From Flavobacteriaceae bacterium (lineage in GTDB: Bacteria; Bacteroidota; Bacteroidia; Flavobacteriales; Flavobacteriaceae), in contig JALRBW010000064.1 of NCBI GenBank assembly GCA_023257625.1, forward strand, positions 1-42,234: a stretch of DNA of 42,234 bases, read 5' to 3'. The translations under genes were made by a program, and so were the position numbers. This document shows, in pieces, positions 1 to 10,627 of this stretch; within the stretch, counting starts at the first letter, position 1, and every line of letters begins with the position of its first letter. The notes under the pieces were generated by a model. That model worked only from the letters and a program-made list of their open reading frames with translations. It made no database searches and had not been told where the DNA came from.

Positions 1-152
1 AAGGGCTGTTTTAAAAGTACATTCTAATAGTTATAAATCTTAAACATAGACTTTAATTTCCATCAGTTTTCATCTTAATTTTTCACAAGCTAATGTTGAT
101 AACTTCATCAATATTTACAAGGGTTTAGAGGATTTTTGAGGGGTGGAATATT

Positions 153-160
153 TATCTTTG
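153..160 (+). promoter_or_regulatory. Putative -7 element upstream of gyrB
   Basis: TATCTTTG fits the Bacteroidota sigma-A -7 consensus TAnnTTTG and lies 36 nt before the gyrB ATG. The nearest TTG (136-138) is only 14 nt upstream, shorter than the usual spacing of about 19-20, so the -33 part is unconvincing. The rest of positions 1-196 shows no gene. Confidence 0.45.
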
Positions 161-193
161 AAAGTCAGCTTTTTAACTGACTAACAAGTATAA

Positions 194-2137
<1,944 letters not shown>

Positions 2138-2196
2138 TTACGTGAAAAGTATTTATTAATTGCAAAATGCTGTATTATTGCACGAATTTAAACGAA

Positions 2197-2204
2197 TAGG
2201 TTTG
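2197..2204 (+). promoter_or_regulatory. Putative -7 element upstream of mdh
   Basis: TAGGTTTG matches TAnnTTTG, 42 nt before the mdh ATG. A TTG at 2178-2180 lies 16 nt upstream, slightly short for the lineage. Confidence 0.4.
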
Positions 2205-2246
2205 TATATAACCATTTAGACTAACATATTAAATAAAAATAAAATC

Positions 2247-3179
2247 ATGAAAGTTACGGTTGTTGGGGCAGGTAATGTTGGAGCCTCTTGTGCTGAATAC
2301 ATAGCACAAAAGCGCATTGCCAGTAAAGTAGTGTTATTAGATATCAAAGAAGGATTTGCAGAAGGAAAAGCTCTTGATTTAATGCAGACTGCAACTACCT
2401 TAGGTTTTAATACTTCCATTACTGGTGTAACAAGTAATTATAAAGCAACTGCAGGTAGCGATGTGGTTGTAATTACTTCGGGTGTACCTCGAAAACCCGG
2501 TATGACTCGCGAAGAATTAATTGGAATTAATGCAGGGATCGTTAAATCTGTAGTTGAAAATATTTTGGCACATTCTCCTGAAGCTATTATCGTTGTGGTT
2601 TCTAATCCGATGGATACGATGACATATTTAGCTTTAAAAGCAACAGGACTACCAAAAAACAGAGTAATAGGAATGGGAGGAGCATTAGATAGTTCTCGCT
2701 TTAAAACCTATCTATCTATTGCTTTGCAAAAACCTGCTAATGATATTCAAGGAATGGTTATTGGTGGACATGGGGATACAACTATGATTCCTCTTACAAG
2801 ACTAGCAAGTTATAACGGTATTCCCGTTTCACAATTTTTAGACTCAAAAACTTTAGAGCAGGTGGCTGCTGACACAATGGTTGGAGGAGCAACTTTAACT
2901 AAATTATTAGGAACATCTGCGTGGTATGCTCCAGGTGCCTCAGTTGCTTATCTTGTTGACAGTATTGTTAATGATCAGAAAAAAATGATTCCATGTTCGG
3001 TATTGGTGGAAGGTGAGTATGGATTGTCTGACCTTTGTATTGGGGTACCTTGTATTATCGGAGCAAATGGTGTAGAAGCTATTGTTGACGTTCCTTTAAA
3101 TGACAATGAAAAGGCTTTACTACAAGAGAGTGCTTCCAAAGTACGTGTCATGAACGAAGCATTAGATTCAGTTCTTTAA
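2247..3179 (+). CDS. mdh: Malate dehydrogenase (LDH-like type)
   Basis: It catalyses the NAD-dependent interconversion of malate and oxaloacetate in the TCA cycle. The Rossmann start VVGAGNVG (residues 5-12) and acidic D32 after strand beta-2 point to NAD preference. PRKPGMTR (81-88) carries the substrate-binding arginines that separate malate from lactate dehydrogenases of this superfamily, and IGGHGD near residue 172 holds the catalytic histidine. The 310-residue length fits the LDH-like, tetramer-forming MDH group common in Bacteroidota. It lies alone between gyrB and secDF, with its own probable promoter. Confidence 0.95.
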   Translation: MKVTVVGAGNVGASCAEYIAQKRIASKVVLLDIKEGFAEGKALDLMQTATTLGFNTSITGVTSNYKATAGSDVVVITSGVPRKPGMTREELIGINAGIVKSVVENILAHSPEAIIVVVSNPMDTMTYLALKATGLPKNRVIGMGGALDSSRFKTYLSIALQKPANDIQGMVIGGHGDTTMIPLTRLASYNGIPVSQFLDSKTLEQVAADTMVGGATLTKLLGTSAWYAPGASVAYLVDSIVNDQKKMIPCSVLVEGEYGLSDLCIGVPCIIGANGVEAIVDVPLNDNEKALLQESASKVRVMNEALDSVL

Positions 3180-3206
3180 CAAAGGGGTGAATAATACATT
3201 TTTCAG

Positions 3207-3237
3207 TTGTCAATTCTTAGGTTTAACCCTATATTTG
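3207..3237 (+). promoter_or_regulatory. Sigma-A-type promoter of secDF
   Basis: TTG at 3207-3209, a 20-nt spacer, then TATATTTG at 3230-3237. Both elements and the spacing match the Bacteroidota consensus TTG-N19/20-TAnnTTTG. The secDF ATG is 33 nt after the -7 element. Confidence 0.7.
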
Positions 3238-3270
3238 CTCGCCAAAGTTTGAGCGTAAATTTTATTTATA

Positions 3271-6240
3271 ATGCAAAATAATTCATTGATACGAGTTTTT
3301 GGAATCTTATTTGCTATTGTTAGCATATACCAACTCTCATTTACTTTTATTGCAAGCAATGTTGAGCAAGAAGCAGAAACATATGCTGCACAATCTATTT
3401 CGGAAGATATTCCTAATTATTTGGAACTACGAGAGATCAGCACCAATGCCTATTTAGATTCTGTAGGAAATAATACTTTATATGGTTTTACTACCTATAA
3501 CAGTGCAAAAGGAAAAGAGCTTAATAAAGGTCTTGATTTAAAGGGAGGAATTAATGTTATTCTACAAATTTCTGTTCGAGATATTTTAAGTGGTTTGGCA
3601 GAAAATTCAAAAAACCCAGTATTCAATCAAGCACTTGATGAAGCGGATATACTTCAAAAGTCAACGGATGAACCTTATATTGAATCCTTTTTCAGGGCTT
3701 TTAATACTGTAAAAGGAGGAGAAAAACTAGCCTCTCCGGATATTTTTGCAAATCGTACGTTAAGTGATGAAATCAATTTTGAAATGACTGATCAAGAAAC
3801 TCAAATAGTTTTACGTCGTAAAATTGATGAATCTATAGTTTCGGCATTTGAAGTACTTCGTAAACGGATTGATAAATTTGGGGTAACTCAACCCAATATA
3901 CAACGATTAGGTACATCAGGTAGAATTTTAGTAGAACTTCCAGGAGCAAAAGATGTTGATCGAGTTAAAAATTTATTACAAAGTACAGCTCAACTTGAAT
4001 TTTGGGAAACATTTAAAGGCGAAGAACTTATTAACTTTCTAATTCAAGCAAATGAAGTTTTAAAGGAAAGTACAAAGGCTATTTCAGCAAAAGATGAACT
4101 TGATGAAAAAGATATAACCTCTGAAATAGATGATCTACTAGCGGATATAGCTTCTCAAGATACTATAAACAATAATAATAGTTCAAACCCAATATTAGAC
4201 CGTATAGTAGGTCAAGGGTATCAAGGCGGTCCTGTACTTGCTCAATTTGCTGCACGTGATAGTGATTTAATTTTAGATTATCTGAACCAACCTGAAGTAA
4301 GAAGACTATTGCCAGCAGACTACCGTTACGTTCGTTTTGCTTGGGGCAAACCAGTCGCTAATAGTGATGTTGTAGAACTCTATGGATTAAAATCAAATCG
4401 TGATAATCGTGCTCCATTAAGTGGGGGTGTAGTTGTTGATGCACTTCAGACCTACGACCAATTGGGGAATCCTGCAGTTTCCATGCAAATGGATTCAAGA
4501 GGGGCTCGAATTTGGGAAAGCATGACCGACAAAGCATTTAAAGAGGCAAGTAACATTGCTATAGTATTAGATAATATTGTCTATTCTGCACCAGGTGTTT
4601 CTAACGGTGCAATTGCTGGTGGACGTTCTGAAATAACAGGGAATTTTACATTAAATGAAGCCATTGACTTAGCAAATGTTCTAAGAGCTGGTAAATTACC
4701 TGCTTCTGCTGAAATAATTCAATCTGAAATTGTAGGCCCATCCTTAGGCAAGGAAGCCATTCAATCTGGAGTTTATTCTTTCGTGATTGCACTGATATTT
4801 GTTTTGTTGTGGATGATTTTCTATTATGGTGGATCTGGACTCTTTGCAGACATTGCTCTACTTTTAAATATTTTATTAATTTTTGGAATACTGGCTGGTT
4901 TAGGGGCAGTACTAACACTTCCTGGAATCGCGGGAATTGTTTTAACTATTGGTATGTCGGTTGATGCTAACGTACTAATATTTGAACGCGTTAGAGAAGA
5001 GTTGACAAAAGGAAAAGGACTAAAAAAGGCCATTGCAGATGGATTCAGCAATGCATTATCCTCTATTCTTGATGCAAATATTACCACAGGTTTAACAGCA
5101 TTAATTTTATTTATTTTTGGAACTGGCCCAATTAAAGGGTTTGCAACTACCTTACTAATCGGAATTGGTACATCATTATTTACAGCAATTTTTATTACTA
5201 GAATACTTGTAGATGAGAGAAGTGCTAATGGAAAATCATTAAGTTTTTCTACCCCTGCTACTAGAGGATTGCTTTCTAATATTAATTTTTCATTCTTAAA
5301 CAATCGAAAAATTGCCTATGTTTTATCATCAATATTAATTTTAATAAGCCTTGTTTCATTGACTTTTCAAGGTCTTAATCAGGGAGTTGATTTTGTAGGT
5401 GGGCGTTCATATACAGTACGTTTTGAAAATCCTGTAAGCCCAAGTGAAATAAATTCAGTATTGAATTCTACTTTTGGCAGTGCAGAGGTTAAAACATTTG
5501 GAGAAGAAAATCAATTGAAAATTACAACCAAATACAAAGTCGAAGAAGAGGGAATAGAAGTAGATCAGGAAATCCAAAATAAACTTTTTGACGCTTTACA
5601 ACCTTTCTTACCTGATGGACTAGTATATGAAAATTTTGTTAATGGAAGTAATGAAAAAACTATTGGTATTATGTCTTCCATTAAAGTTGGGCCTACCATT
5701 GCAGATGACATTAAGAAAAATTCCTTTTTAGCAGTAATTGGGTCATTAATAGTGGTCTTTTTATATATTTTATTACGTTTTCAAAAGTGGCAATTTTCAT
5801 TGGGGGCAGTTGCAGCTGTTTTCCACGATGTGCTTATTGTGTTAGGAATATTTTCTCTTACCTATACTTTTATGCCTTTTAATATGGAAATTAATCAAGC
5901 ATTTATCGCTGCTATTTTAACTGTTATTGGTTATTCACTAAATGATACCGTTGTTGTTTTTGATCGTATTCGTGAATTTACCCAAGAGCATACAAAATGG
6001 GAATTTCAAACTGTTGTTAACACTGCGTTAAACAGTACGCTAAGCAGAACTTTAAACACTTCTTTAACAACTCTTATCGTGTTGTTAGCCATATTTATTT
6101 TTGGTGGTGAATCAATTCGTGGATTTATGTTTGCACTTATTGTAGGAGTAATTGTAGGAACCTATTCTTCAGTATTTATTGCTACACCAATTATGTTTGA
6201 TACCCAAAAAAATAAAACAATTGTAAAAAAAATTGAGTAA
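3271..6240 (+). CDS. secDF: Protein translocase subunit SecDF (fused)
   Basis: This inner-membrane accessory of SecYEG uses the proton-motive force to pull exported proteins through. It has 989 residues, SecD and SecF fused in one chain as is common in Bacteroidota. The SecD half starts with one membrane segment (residues about 9-28), then a large periplasmic part that includes FGVTQPNIQRLG and ILVELPGAKD, then a multi-span RND-type domain with the conserved SVDANVLIFERVREE. The SecF half restarts near residue 685 with its own first segment and the GVDFVGGRSY motif, and has SLNDTVVVFDRIRE in the second membrane bundle. An Asp/Ser/Asn-rich stretch near residues 275-310 looks like a lineage-specific loop. 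A strong terminator follows. Confidence 0.96.
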   Translation: MQNNSLIRVFGILFAIVSIYQLSFTFIASNVEQEAETYAAQSISEDIPNYLELREISTNAYLDSVGNNTLYGFTTYNSAKGKELNKGLDLKGGINVILQISVRDILSGLAENSKNPVFNQALDEADILQKSTDEPYIESFFRAFNTVKGGEKLASPDIFANRTLSDEINFEMTDQETQIVLRRKIDESIVSAFEVLRKRIDKFGVTQPNIQRLGTSGRILVELPGAKDVDRVKNLLQSTAQLEFWETFKGEELINFLIQANEVLKESTKAISAKDELDEKDITSEIDDLLADIASQDTINNNNSSNPILDRIVGQGYQGGPVLAQFAARDSDLILDYLNQPEVRRLLPADYRYVRFAWGKPVANSDVVELYGLKSNRDNRAPLSGGVVVDALQTYDQLGNPAVSMQMDSRGARIWESMTDKAFKEASNIAIVLDNIVYSAPGVSNGAIAGGRSEITGNFTLNEAIDLANVLRAGKLPASAEIIQSEIVGPSLGKEAIQSGVYSFVIALIFVLLWMIFYYGGSGLFADIALLLNILLIFGILAGLGAVLTLPGIAGIVLTIGMSVDANVLIFERVREELTKGKGLKKAIADGFSNALSSILDANITTGLTALILFIFGTGPIKGFATTLLIGIGTSLFTAIFITRILVDERSANGKSLSFSTPATRGLLSNINFSFLNNRKIAYVLSSILILISLVSLTFQGLNQGVDFVGGRSYTVRFENPVSPSEINSVLNSTFGSAEVKTFGEENQLKITTKYKVEEEGIEVDQEIQNKLFDALQPFLPDGLVYENFVNGSNEKTIGIMSSIKVGPTIADDIKKNSFLAVIGSLIVVFLYILLRFQKWQFSLGAVAAVFHDVLIVLGIFSLTYTFMPFNMEINQAFIAAILTVIGYSLNDTVVVFDRIREFTQEHTKWEFQTVVNTALNSTLSRTLNTSLTTLIVLLAIFIFGGESIRGFMFALIVGVIVGTYSSVFIATPIMFDTQKNKTIVKKIE

Positions 6241-6252
6241 TTGCTTTCAATT

Positions 6253-6290
6253 AAAAAAGCCGAATATTTAAATTCGGCTTTTTTATTTTT
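6253..6290. terminator. Bidirectional Rho-independent terminator
   Basis: A 13-bp perfect stem, AAAAAAGCCGAAT (6253-6265) with its complement at 6272-6284, closes a 6-nt loop and is flanked by A and T runs on both sides. It separates the convergent secDF and YfiT-like genes and slightly overlaps the 3' end of the latter. Confidence 0.9.
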
Positions 6291-6816
6291 TAGTCGCAAT
6301 CTTTAGGTGGGCTAAGTGATGTTTTCCATGCCAAGCATAAAGCATAATAGTAGCACCAACAGAATAATGCTTTTTTCGCTCTGGATGAAAGTAGCATTTT
6401 TCTAAATCAATTGGGTTCAATGAACTTAAAAACAAACACCATCTTTGATGTAAAGCTTTAATTAAAGAAACACTATGAACAATAGAAAGGCTGTTTCCAT
6501 CAGTAGTATTTGCCCAATCACTCTCGTTATAACTTTTTATGGTGGGTGTTTCTTCTAAAACAGCATGTTTTAATCGAAGATAACAGTGCATGTGGCTATC
6601 TGCTATGTGATGAATAACTTGTGCTACTTTCCATCCTTCTTGACGATAGGTTTTTTCTAAATCTGACTCCGTGAATGACGTACAAAGGGAAGAAAGGGCT
6701 TTAGGAAAAGCTTCAATTTCACCTATAGCAGCTTTAATTTCTATTGGTGTTGGATTTTCTACCCATTTAAATTTTCCAATTGGGTATTGTAATGATTCTA
6801 AAGAAATTTTAATCAT
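6283..6816 (-). CDS. YfiT/BstA-like DinB-family thiol transferase
   Basis: The 177-residue DinB-like four-helix protein resembles Bacillus YfiT, a metal-binding protein now placed among the bacillithiol S-transferases. The YPIGKF start (residues 11-16) is typical of YfiT. Metal-ligand histidines sit in VIHHIADSHMH near residue 67 and in YAWHGKHHLAH near 160. The family conjugates bacillithiol to electrophiles; that activity is inferred here from similarity and from bshB1 at 27.8 kb. It is the last gene of the minus-strand run from folE and overlaps the upstream DUF192 gene by 8 nt, so it is probably translationally coupled. The exact substrate cannot be read from sequence. Confidence 0.8.
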   Translation of the reverse strand: MIKISLESLQYPIGKFKWVENPTPIEIKAAIGEIEAFPKALSSLCTSFTESDLEKTYRQEGWKVAQVIHHIADSHMHCYLRLKHAVLEETPTIKSYNESDWANTTDGNSLSIVHSVSLIKALHQRWCLFLSSLNPIDLEKCYFHPERKKHYSVGATIMLYAWHGKHHLAHLKIATKK

Positions 6817-7294
6817 AAGAATTAAATTGTATTTTCATTCCAGGTTGAATGGCTTTGGTTTTAGTTTCAAAAGCTAGTAGTTCCAAAACATACATAGCAT
6901 TACCTTTTGAAGGAATTGAATTTATAGAATTGGGGCTTGCATTTTGAAAAATATTTAGAATACTTTTATTTTTATCTATAAAGATCAAGTCTAAAGGTAA
7001 AAGTGTATTTTTCATGTAAAAGTTTAGTTCAGCTTCTTCATCAAAAACAAATAGCATTCCTTGGCTTTTTTCAAGTTTATCTCTATACATTAAGCCTGTT
7101 TGACGTTCGTAAGGAGTATTAGCAATTTCAACATCATACGATGCAATAATGTCATTAGCTTCATTAATAATTGAAACTAGACATTCTTTTATAAAGCTTA
7201 TGTCAACCGTTTTTACTTTGTTAATTGTTTTATTTTGACAAGAAGTTATCAATACTATAAAGAAAATAATTAAAAGAGAAGACTTTGTTTTCAA
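6809..7294 (-). CDS. DUF192 lipoprotein
   Basis: This is a 161-residue exported protein. A hydrophobic N-terminus ends in the lipobox LITSC (C19), so Lgt encoded just upstream would lipidate it. The DUF192 domain covers about residues 50-160, with ERQTGLMYRDKL, GMLFVFDE and FYMKNTLLPLDLIFID, all hallmarks of that family. The function of DUF192 is unknown; some archaeal and bacterial members have solved beta-rich structures. Its stop-start arrangement (2 nt after lgt, 8-nt overlap with the YfiT-like gene) places it firmly in the operon. Confidence 0.9.
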   Translation of the reverse strand: MKTKSSLLIIFFIVLITSCQNKTINKVKTVDISFIKECLVSIINEANDIIASYDVEIANTPYERQTGLMYRDKLEKSQGMLFVFDEEAELNFYMKNTLLPLDLIFIDKNKSILNIFQNASPNSINSIPSKGNAMYVLELLAFETKTKAIQPGMKIQFNSYD

Positions 7295-7296
7295 GT

Positions 7297-8118
7297 TTAA
7301 GCGCCGCTTTTCTTTTTTGCTACAAGGAATATACCTAATAAAATAAAAGGTATGCTAAGCCATTGACCAGTTGAAAATAAGGGCATGACTTCTTCAAACC
7401 CACCTTGGCTTTCTTTTAAAAATTCCAAAATAAACCGAAGAGTAAACATTCCTAAAAAGAAGGATCCTAATAAAAACCCTTCTTTTGATTTTTTTGAACT
7501 TTTATAAAGTTGACGAAGAACAAAAAACAATATAATATACCCTAATGCTTCGTAAAGTTGTGAAGGGTGTCTGGGTAGTGTCTCTCCACGATTGATAAAA
7601 ACTACCCCAAAATTAGATTCTGTAAATTTTCCAACAATTTCAGAATTGAAAAAATTTCCAAATCGTACAAAACTAGCACCAATTGCTACCGGTATTGTGA
7701 CTCGATCTAATAGCCAAAGCAAAGAGTGCATTTTAAATTTAAGTTTATACAAGTACAGACCAACCAATACTCCTAAAACTGCACCATGACTAGCTAAACC
7801 TCTAAAACCTGTAAAGGAATAGCCCTCAGCTGTTTCTCGAATTGGAAGTAGGATTTCAATAAGATGGTTTTGATAATAATCCCAACTATAAAAAAAAACA
7901 TCACCCAAACGAGCACCAAGCAAAATAGAAAACACCATAAAAATGAAAAGTGATTCTAAATAATGAAGAGGAACCTTTTCTTTATCAAAAATTTTTTTCA
8001 TTAAAAAATATCCTAAGGAAAAGGCTATTATAAACATGAGGCTGTAGTAATGAATCCCAAAGCTTCCAATTTCAAAAAGCGTTTCACTGGGCGCCCAGTC
8101 AAATTTTATAAAGTGCAT
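7297..8118 (-). CDS. lgt: Prolipoprotein diacylglyceryl transferase
   Basis: This inner-membrane enzyme transfers diacylglycerol from phosphatidylglycerol to the lipobox cysteine, the first step of lipoprotein maturation. The 273 residues contain about seven hydrophobic segments. Key family motifs are GARLGDVFFY near residue 67, GLASHGAVLG near 105 with the essential His, and FVRFGNFFNSEIVG near 144 with the Arg and Asn of the Lgt signature, followed by LPRHPSQLYEA. It is 58 nt downstream of yidD and 2 nt upstream of the DUF192 lipoprotein gene. Several lipoprotein substrates are encoded in this same window. Confidence 0.96.
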   Translation of the reverse strand: MHFIKFDWAPSETLFEIGSFGIHYYSLMFIIAFSLGYFLMKKIFDKEKVPLHYLESLFIFMVFSILLGARLGDVFFYSWDYYQNHLIEILLPIRETAEGYSFTGFRGLASHGAVLGVLVGLYLYKLKFKMHSLLWLLDRVTIPVAIGASFVRFGNFFNSEIVGKFTESNFGVVFINRGETLPRHPSQLYEALGYIILFFVLRQLYKSSKKSKEGFLLGSFFLGMFTLRFILEFLKESQGGFEEVMPLFSTGQWLSIPFILLGIFLVAKKKSGA

Positions 8119-8176
8119 ATGGCATGTTGTTTGACATGTAAAGGTAATTAAATAAAAGGGGGTAGAAAAAAAAAAC

Positions 8177-8410
8177 TCAGGGTATTGGGTCGTATCCTGA
8201 ACCTCCCCAGGGATGGCACTTTGTTATTCTTTTTATTGCTAACATCCCGCCTTTAAATAGACCATATTTTTGAAATACCTCAAGGGTATATTGGGAACAA
8301 GTGGGCTGAAAGCGACAGGAAGGAGGGAGCAAGGGTGATAATAATAATTGATATCCTCGAATTAAGAGAATAAATGGGAGAATTATTAATTTTTTAATAA
8401 ATGAACTCAA
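8177..8410 (-). CDS. yidD: Membrane protein insertion efficiency factor YidD
   Basis: This small (77 residues) amphipathic membrane-associated protein assists YidC-dependent insertion. It shows the full family pattern: [24 protein letters not shown], here split around two conserved cysteines, then a third Cys in [14 protein letters not shown] at the end. Its ATG overlaps the cysS stop by 4 nt. In many bacteria yidD sits with rnpA and yidC, so its place between cysS and lgt reflects a flavobacterial arrangement. Confidence 0.93.
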   Translation of the reverse strand: MSSFIKKLIILPFILLIRGYQLLLSPLLPPSCRFQPTCSQYTLEVFQKYGLFKGGMLAIKRITKCHPWGGSGYDPIP

Positions 8411-9885
8411 TTCTTTTTAAAAGTTGATCCTTCAGGGGTGTCATTCACTTGAATATCAAGCTCATTAAGTGTGTCACGAATCAAATCTGAAGTTCCAAAG
8501 TCTTTATTTTCACGAGCTTTATTTCGAAGTATCATCAACAGGTCAAGTGTACCGTTTAATTGTTTGTTTCCTTTACTGGGAATTTCCTTAAAAGGCTTTT
8601 CAAGACCTAAAACATCAAAGAAAAAATCATGTATATATTTTTGTAGGTTTTGAGTATCTTCTGACGATATAGTGAGCGTTCCATGATGAACACTATTAAT
8701 ATATTTTACAGCATCAAATAAATGGGCAATAAGAAGTGGACTGTTAAAGTCATCATTCATAGCTGCATAACATTTATTAAGCCAATTAGTAAAATCAAAT
8801 CCTGTTGTATGATCACTAACAGGCAGTGTATCAAGTTTGACTAATCCATCAACAAGTCGATAAAAACCTTTTTCTGATGCGATTAATGCAGTTTCACTAA
8901 GGTCAACAATACTACGATAGTGAGCTTGTAGAATAAAAAAGCGGACCACCATAGGTGAAAAAGATTGTTTAAATAAGGTATTTTCACCTGTAAAAATCTC
9001 TTCAGGCAAGATATTATTTCCTGTAGATTTTGCCATTTTCTTTCCGTTGAGAGTCAACATATTAGCATGAAGCCAATAAGAAACGGGAGCTTTTTTTGTG
9101 ATTGACTCTGCTTGGGCTATTTCGCATTCATGATGTGGAAATTTTAAATCCATTCCTCCTCCATGTATGTCGAATTGTGATCCTAAGTATTTTGTGCTCA
9201 TAGCAGTACATTCTAAATGCCATCCTGGAAAACCATCACTCCAAGGAGAGGGCCAGCGCATAATATGAACCGGTTCTGCTTTTTTCCATAGGGCAAAATC
9301 TTGTGGGTTTTTTTTATCAGATTGCCCATCGAGAGATCGTGTATTATGAATCAATTCATCAATATTTCGACCGCTTAATTTTCCATAAGGTATGTCTTTA
9401 TTAAATTTAATAACATCAAAATATACGGACCCATTGACTTCATAAGCATAGCCCTGAATAATAATTTCTTTAATCAATTCAATTTGTTCAACAATATGAC
9501 CCGTGGCAGTTGGTTCAATACTGGGAGGGAGGGCATTGAATTTTGCCATAATGGATCTAAAATCAACAGTATACCTCTGAACAACTTCCATTGGTTCTAT
9601 TGACTCTAATCGTGCTTTTTTAGCTATTCTATCTTCTCCTTCATCAGCATCATTTTCTAAATGCCCTGCATCGGTAATATTTCTGACGTAACGTACCTTG
9701 TAACCCAAATGTTTTAAATAACGGTATATTAAATCAAAGGAAATAAACGTTCTACAATTTCCAAGATGTACATTGCTATATACCGTTGGACCACATACGT
9801 ACATGCCTACATGATTCTTAAGCAACGGTAGAAAGGTTTCTTTTTTTCCGTTGAGCGAATTGTATACCACCAACGAGCTGTCCAT
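8407..9885 (-). CDS. cysS: Cysteinyl-tRNA synthetase
   Basis: This class I aminoacyl-tRNA synthetase charges tRNA-Cys. The 492 residues are typical. The HIGH-type motif is VHLGN (near residue 40) after CGPTVY, whose Cys is the first zinc ligand. The other zinc ligands lie in WHLECTAMS and HHECEIAQ in the middle of the protein. The KMSKS-type motif appears as KMAKSTGN near residue 285. It shares a TAATG stop-start overlap with folE upstream and a 4-nt overlap with yidD downstream, so the three are one transcription unit. Confidence 0.97.
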   Translation of the reverse strand: MDSSLVVYNSLNGKKETFLPLLKNHVGMYVCGPTVYSNVHLGNCRTFISFDLIYRYLKHLGYKVRYVRNITDAGHLENDADEGEDRIAKKARLESIEPMEVVQRYTVDFRSIMAKFNALPPSIEPTATGHIVEQIELIKEIIIQGYAYEVNGSVYFDVIKFNKDIPYGKLSGRNIDELIHNTRSLDGQSDKKNPQDFALWKKAEPVHIMRWPSPWSDGFPGWHLECTAMSTKYLGSQFDIHGGGMDLKFPHHECEIAQAESITKKAPVSYWLHANMLTLNGKKMAKSTGNNILPEEIFTGENTLFKQSFSPMVVRFFILQAHYRSIVDLSETALIASEKGFYRLVDGLVKLDTLPVSDHTTGFDFTNWLNKCYAAMNDDFNSPLLIAHLFDAVKYINSVHHGTLTISSEDTQNLQKYIHDFFFDVLGLEKPFKEIPSKGNKQLNGTLDLLMILRNKARENKDFGTSDLIRDTLNELDIQVNDTPEGSTFKKN

Positions 9886-10571
9886 TAAAACGTTGTGTCT
9901 AATTGAATAAAATCTAAAAGTTCACTTTTCTTTTCAGATGTATTAAAAATACCTCCGAATTCTGCAGTCACGGTACTACTTGCAGTATCACTAATGCCTC
10001 TTGAATTAACGCACAAATGTTTTGCATCAATAATACAAGCCACATCTTCTGTACCTAGTATTTCTTGTAATTTATTCACTATTTGAAGGGTGAGGCGTTC
10101 TTGAACTTGAGGACGTTTAGCATAATAATCAACAATACGATTCATTTTAGAAAGTCCTACAACGTTTCCTTTTGAAACATAGGCTATGTGAGCTTTTCCC
10201 ACAATTGGCAATAAATGATGTTCACAAGTGGAGTAGAGGGTAATGTTTTTTTCTACTAACATTTCCCCGTACTTATATGAATTTTTAAAGGTAGAAGCTT
10301 TGGGTTCTTTGTGGGGATACAAACCACCAAAAATTTCATTGACATACATTTTAGCTACACGCAAAGGCGTTCCTTTTAAGCTGTCGTCATTTAAATCCAT
10401 TCCCAGAGTAGTAAGTATTGATTTAACATGTTCTTGAATGATAATAATTTTTTCATCAGAACTTAATTCAAAAGCATCTGGGCGTAAAGGAGTATGAATA
10501 CTATTGGATAAGTGATCTTCATCTTCCTGTAGGAGCTTATCAACAATTAATTTATCAAATTTCATATCCAT
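9885..10571 (-). CDS. folE: GTP cyclohydrolase I
   Basis: It converts GTP to 7,8-dihydroneopterin triphosphate, the first step of the folate and pterin pathways. Zinc ligands are seen in [12 protein letters not shown] (Cys and His) and later in the CVNSRGI segment; the [18 protein letters not shown] and GTEDVACII segments are typical. The open frame extends to a TTG at 10586, but that TTG lies inside a -7 promoter element, so I start at ATG 10571 (MDMKFDKL), with ATG 10565 as the alternative. The length is then about 228 residues, normal for the family. It is the first gene of the folE-cysS-yidD-lgt-DUF192-YfiT-like run. Confidence 0.93.
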   Translation of the reverse strand: MDMKFDKLIVDKLLQEDEDHLSNSIHTPLRPDAFELSSDEKIIIIQEHVKSILTTLGMDLNDDSLKGTPLRVAKMYVNEIFGGLYPHKEPKASTFKNSYKYGEMLVEKNITLYSTCEHHLLPIVGKAHIAYVSKGNVVGLSKMNRIVDYYAKRPQVQERLTLQIVNKLQEILGTEDVACIIDAKHLCVNSRGISDTASSTVTAEFGGIFNTSEKKSELLDFIQLDTTF

Positions 10572-10583
10572 TAAAACTGCCGT

Positions 10584-10591
10584 CAAATATA
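10584..10591 (-). promoter_or_regulatory. -7 element of the folE operon
   Basis: On the minus strand this reads TATATTTG, a full match to TAnnTTTG. Its last three bases are the TTG that a naive ORF caller would take as the folE start. Transcription would begin just before ATG 10571, giving a very short leader. No well-spaced TTG -33 element is seen. Confidence 0.55.
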
Positions 10592-10627
10592 CTCATTTTC
10601 TAAGGTTTTTTTTCAGCATCAAAAAAA

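Noticed and set aside
79-102. DnaA-box-like 9-mers (TTTTTCACA and, on the minus strand, TTATCAACA) before gyrB
   Set aside because: One has two mismatches and one has one mismatch to TTATCCACA. Two weak boxes in AT-rich DNA do not make an origin, and no dnaA is present.
4824-5303. 159-codon minus-strand open frame inside secDF
   Set aside because: It is a mirror frame of the highly conserved SecDF membrane region; the protein shows repeated Pro/Ser/Ile/Lys composition and no family motif.
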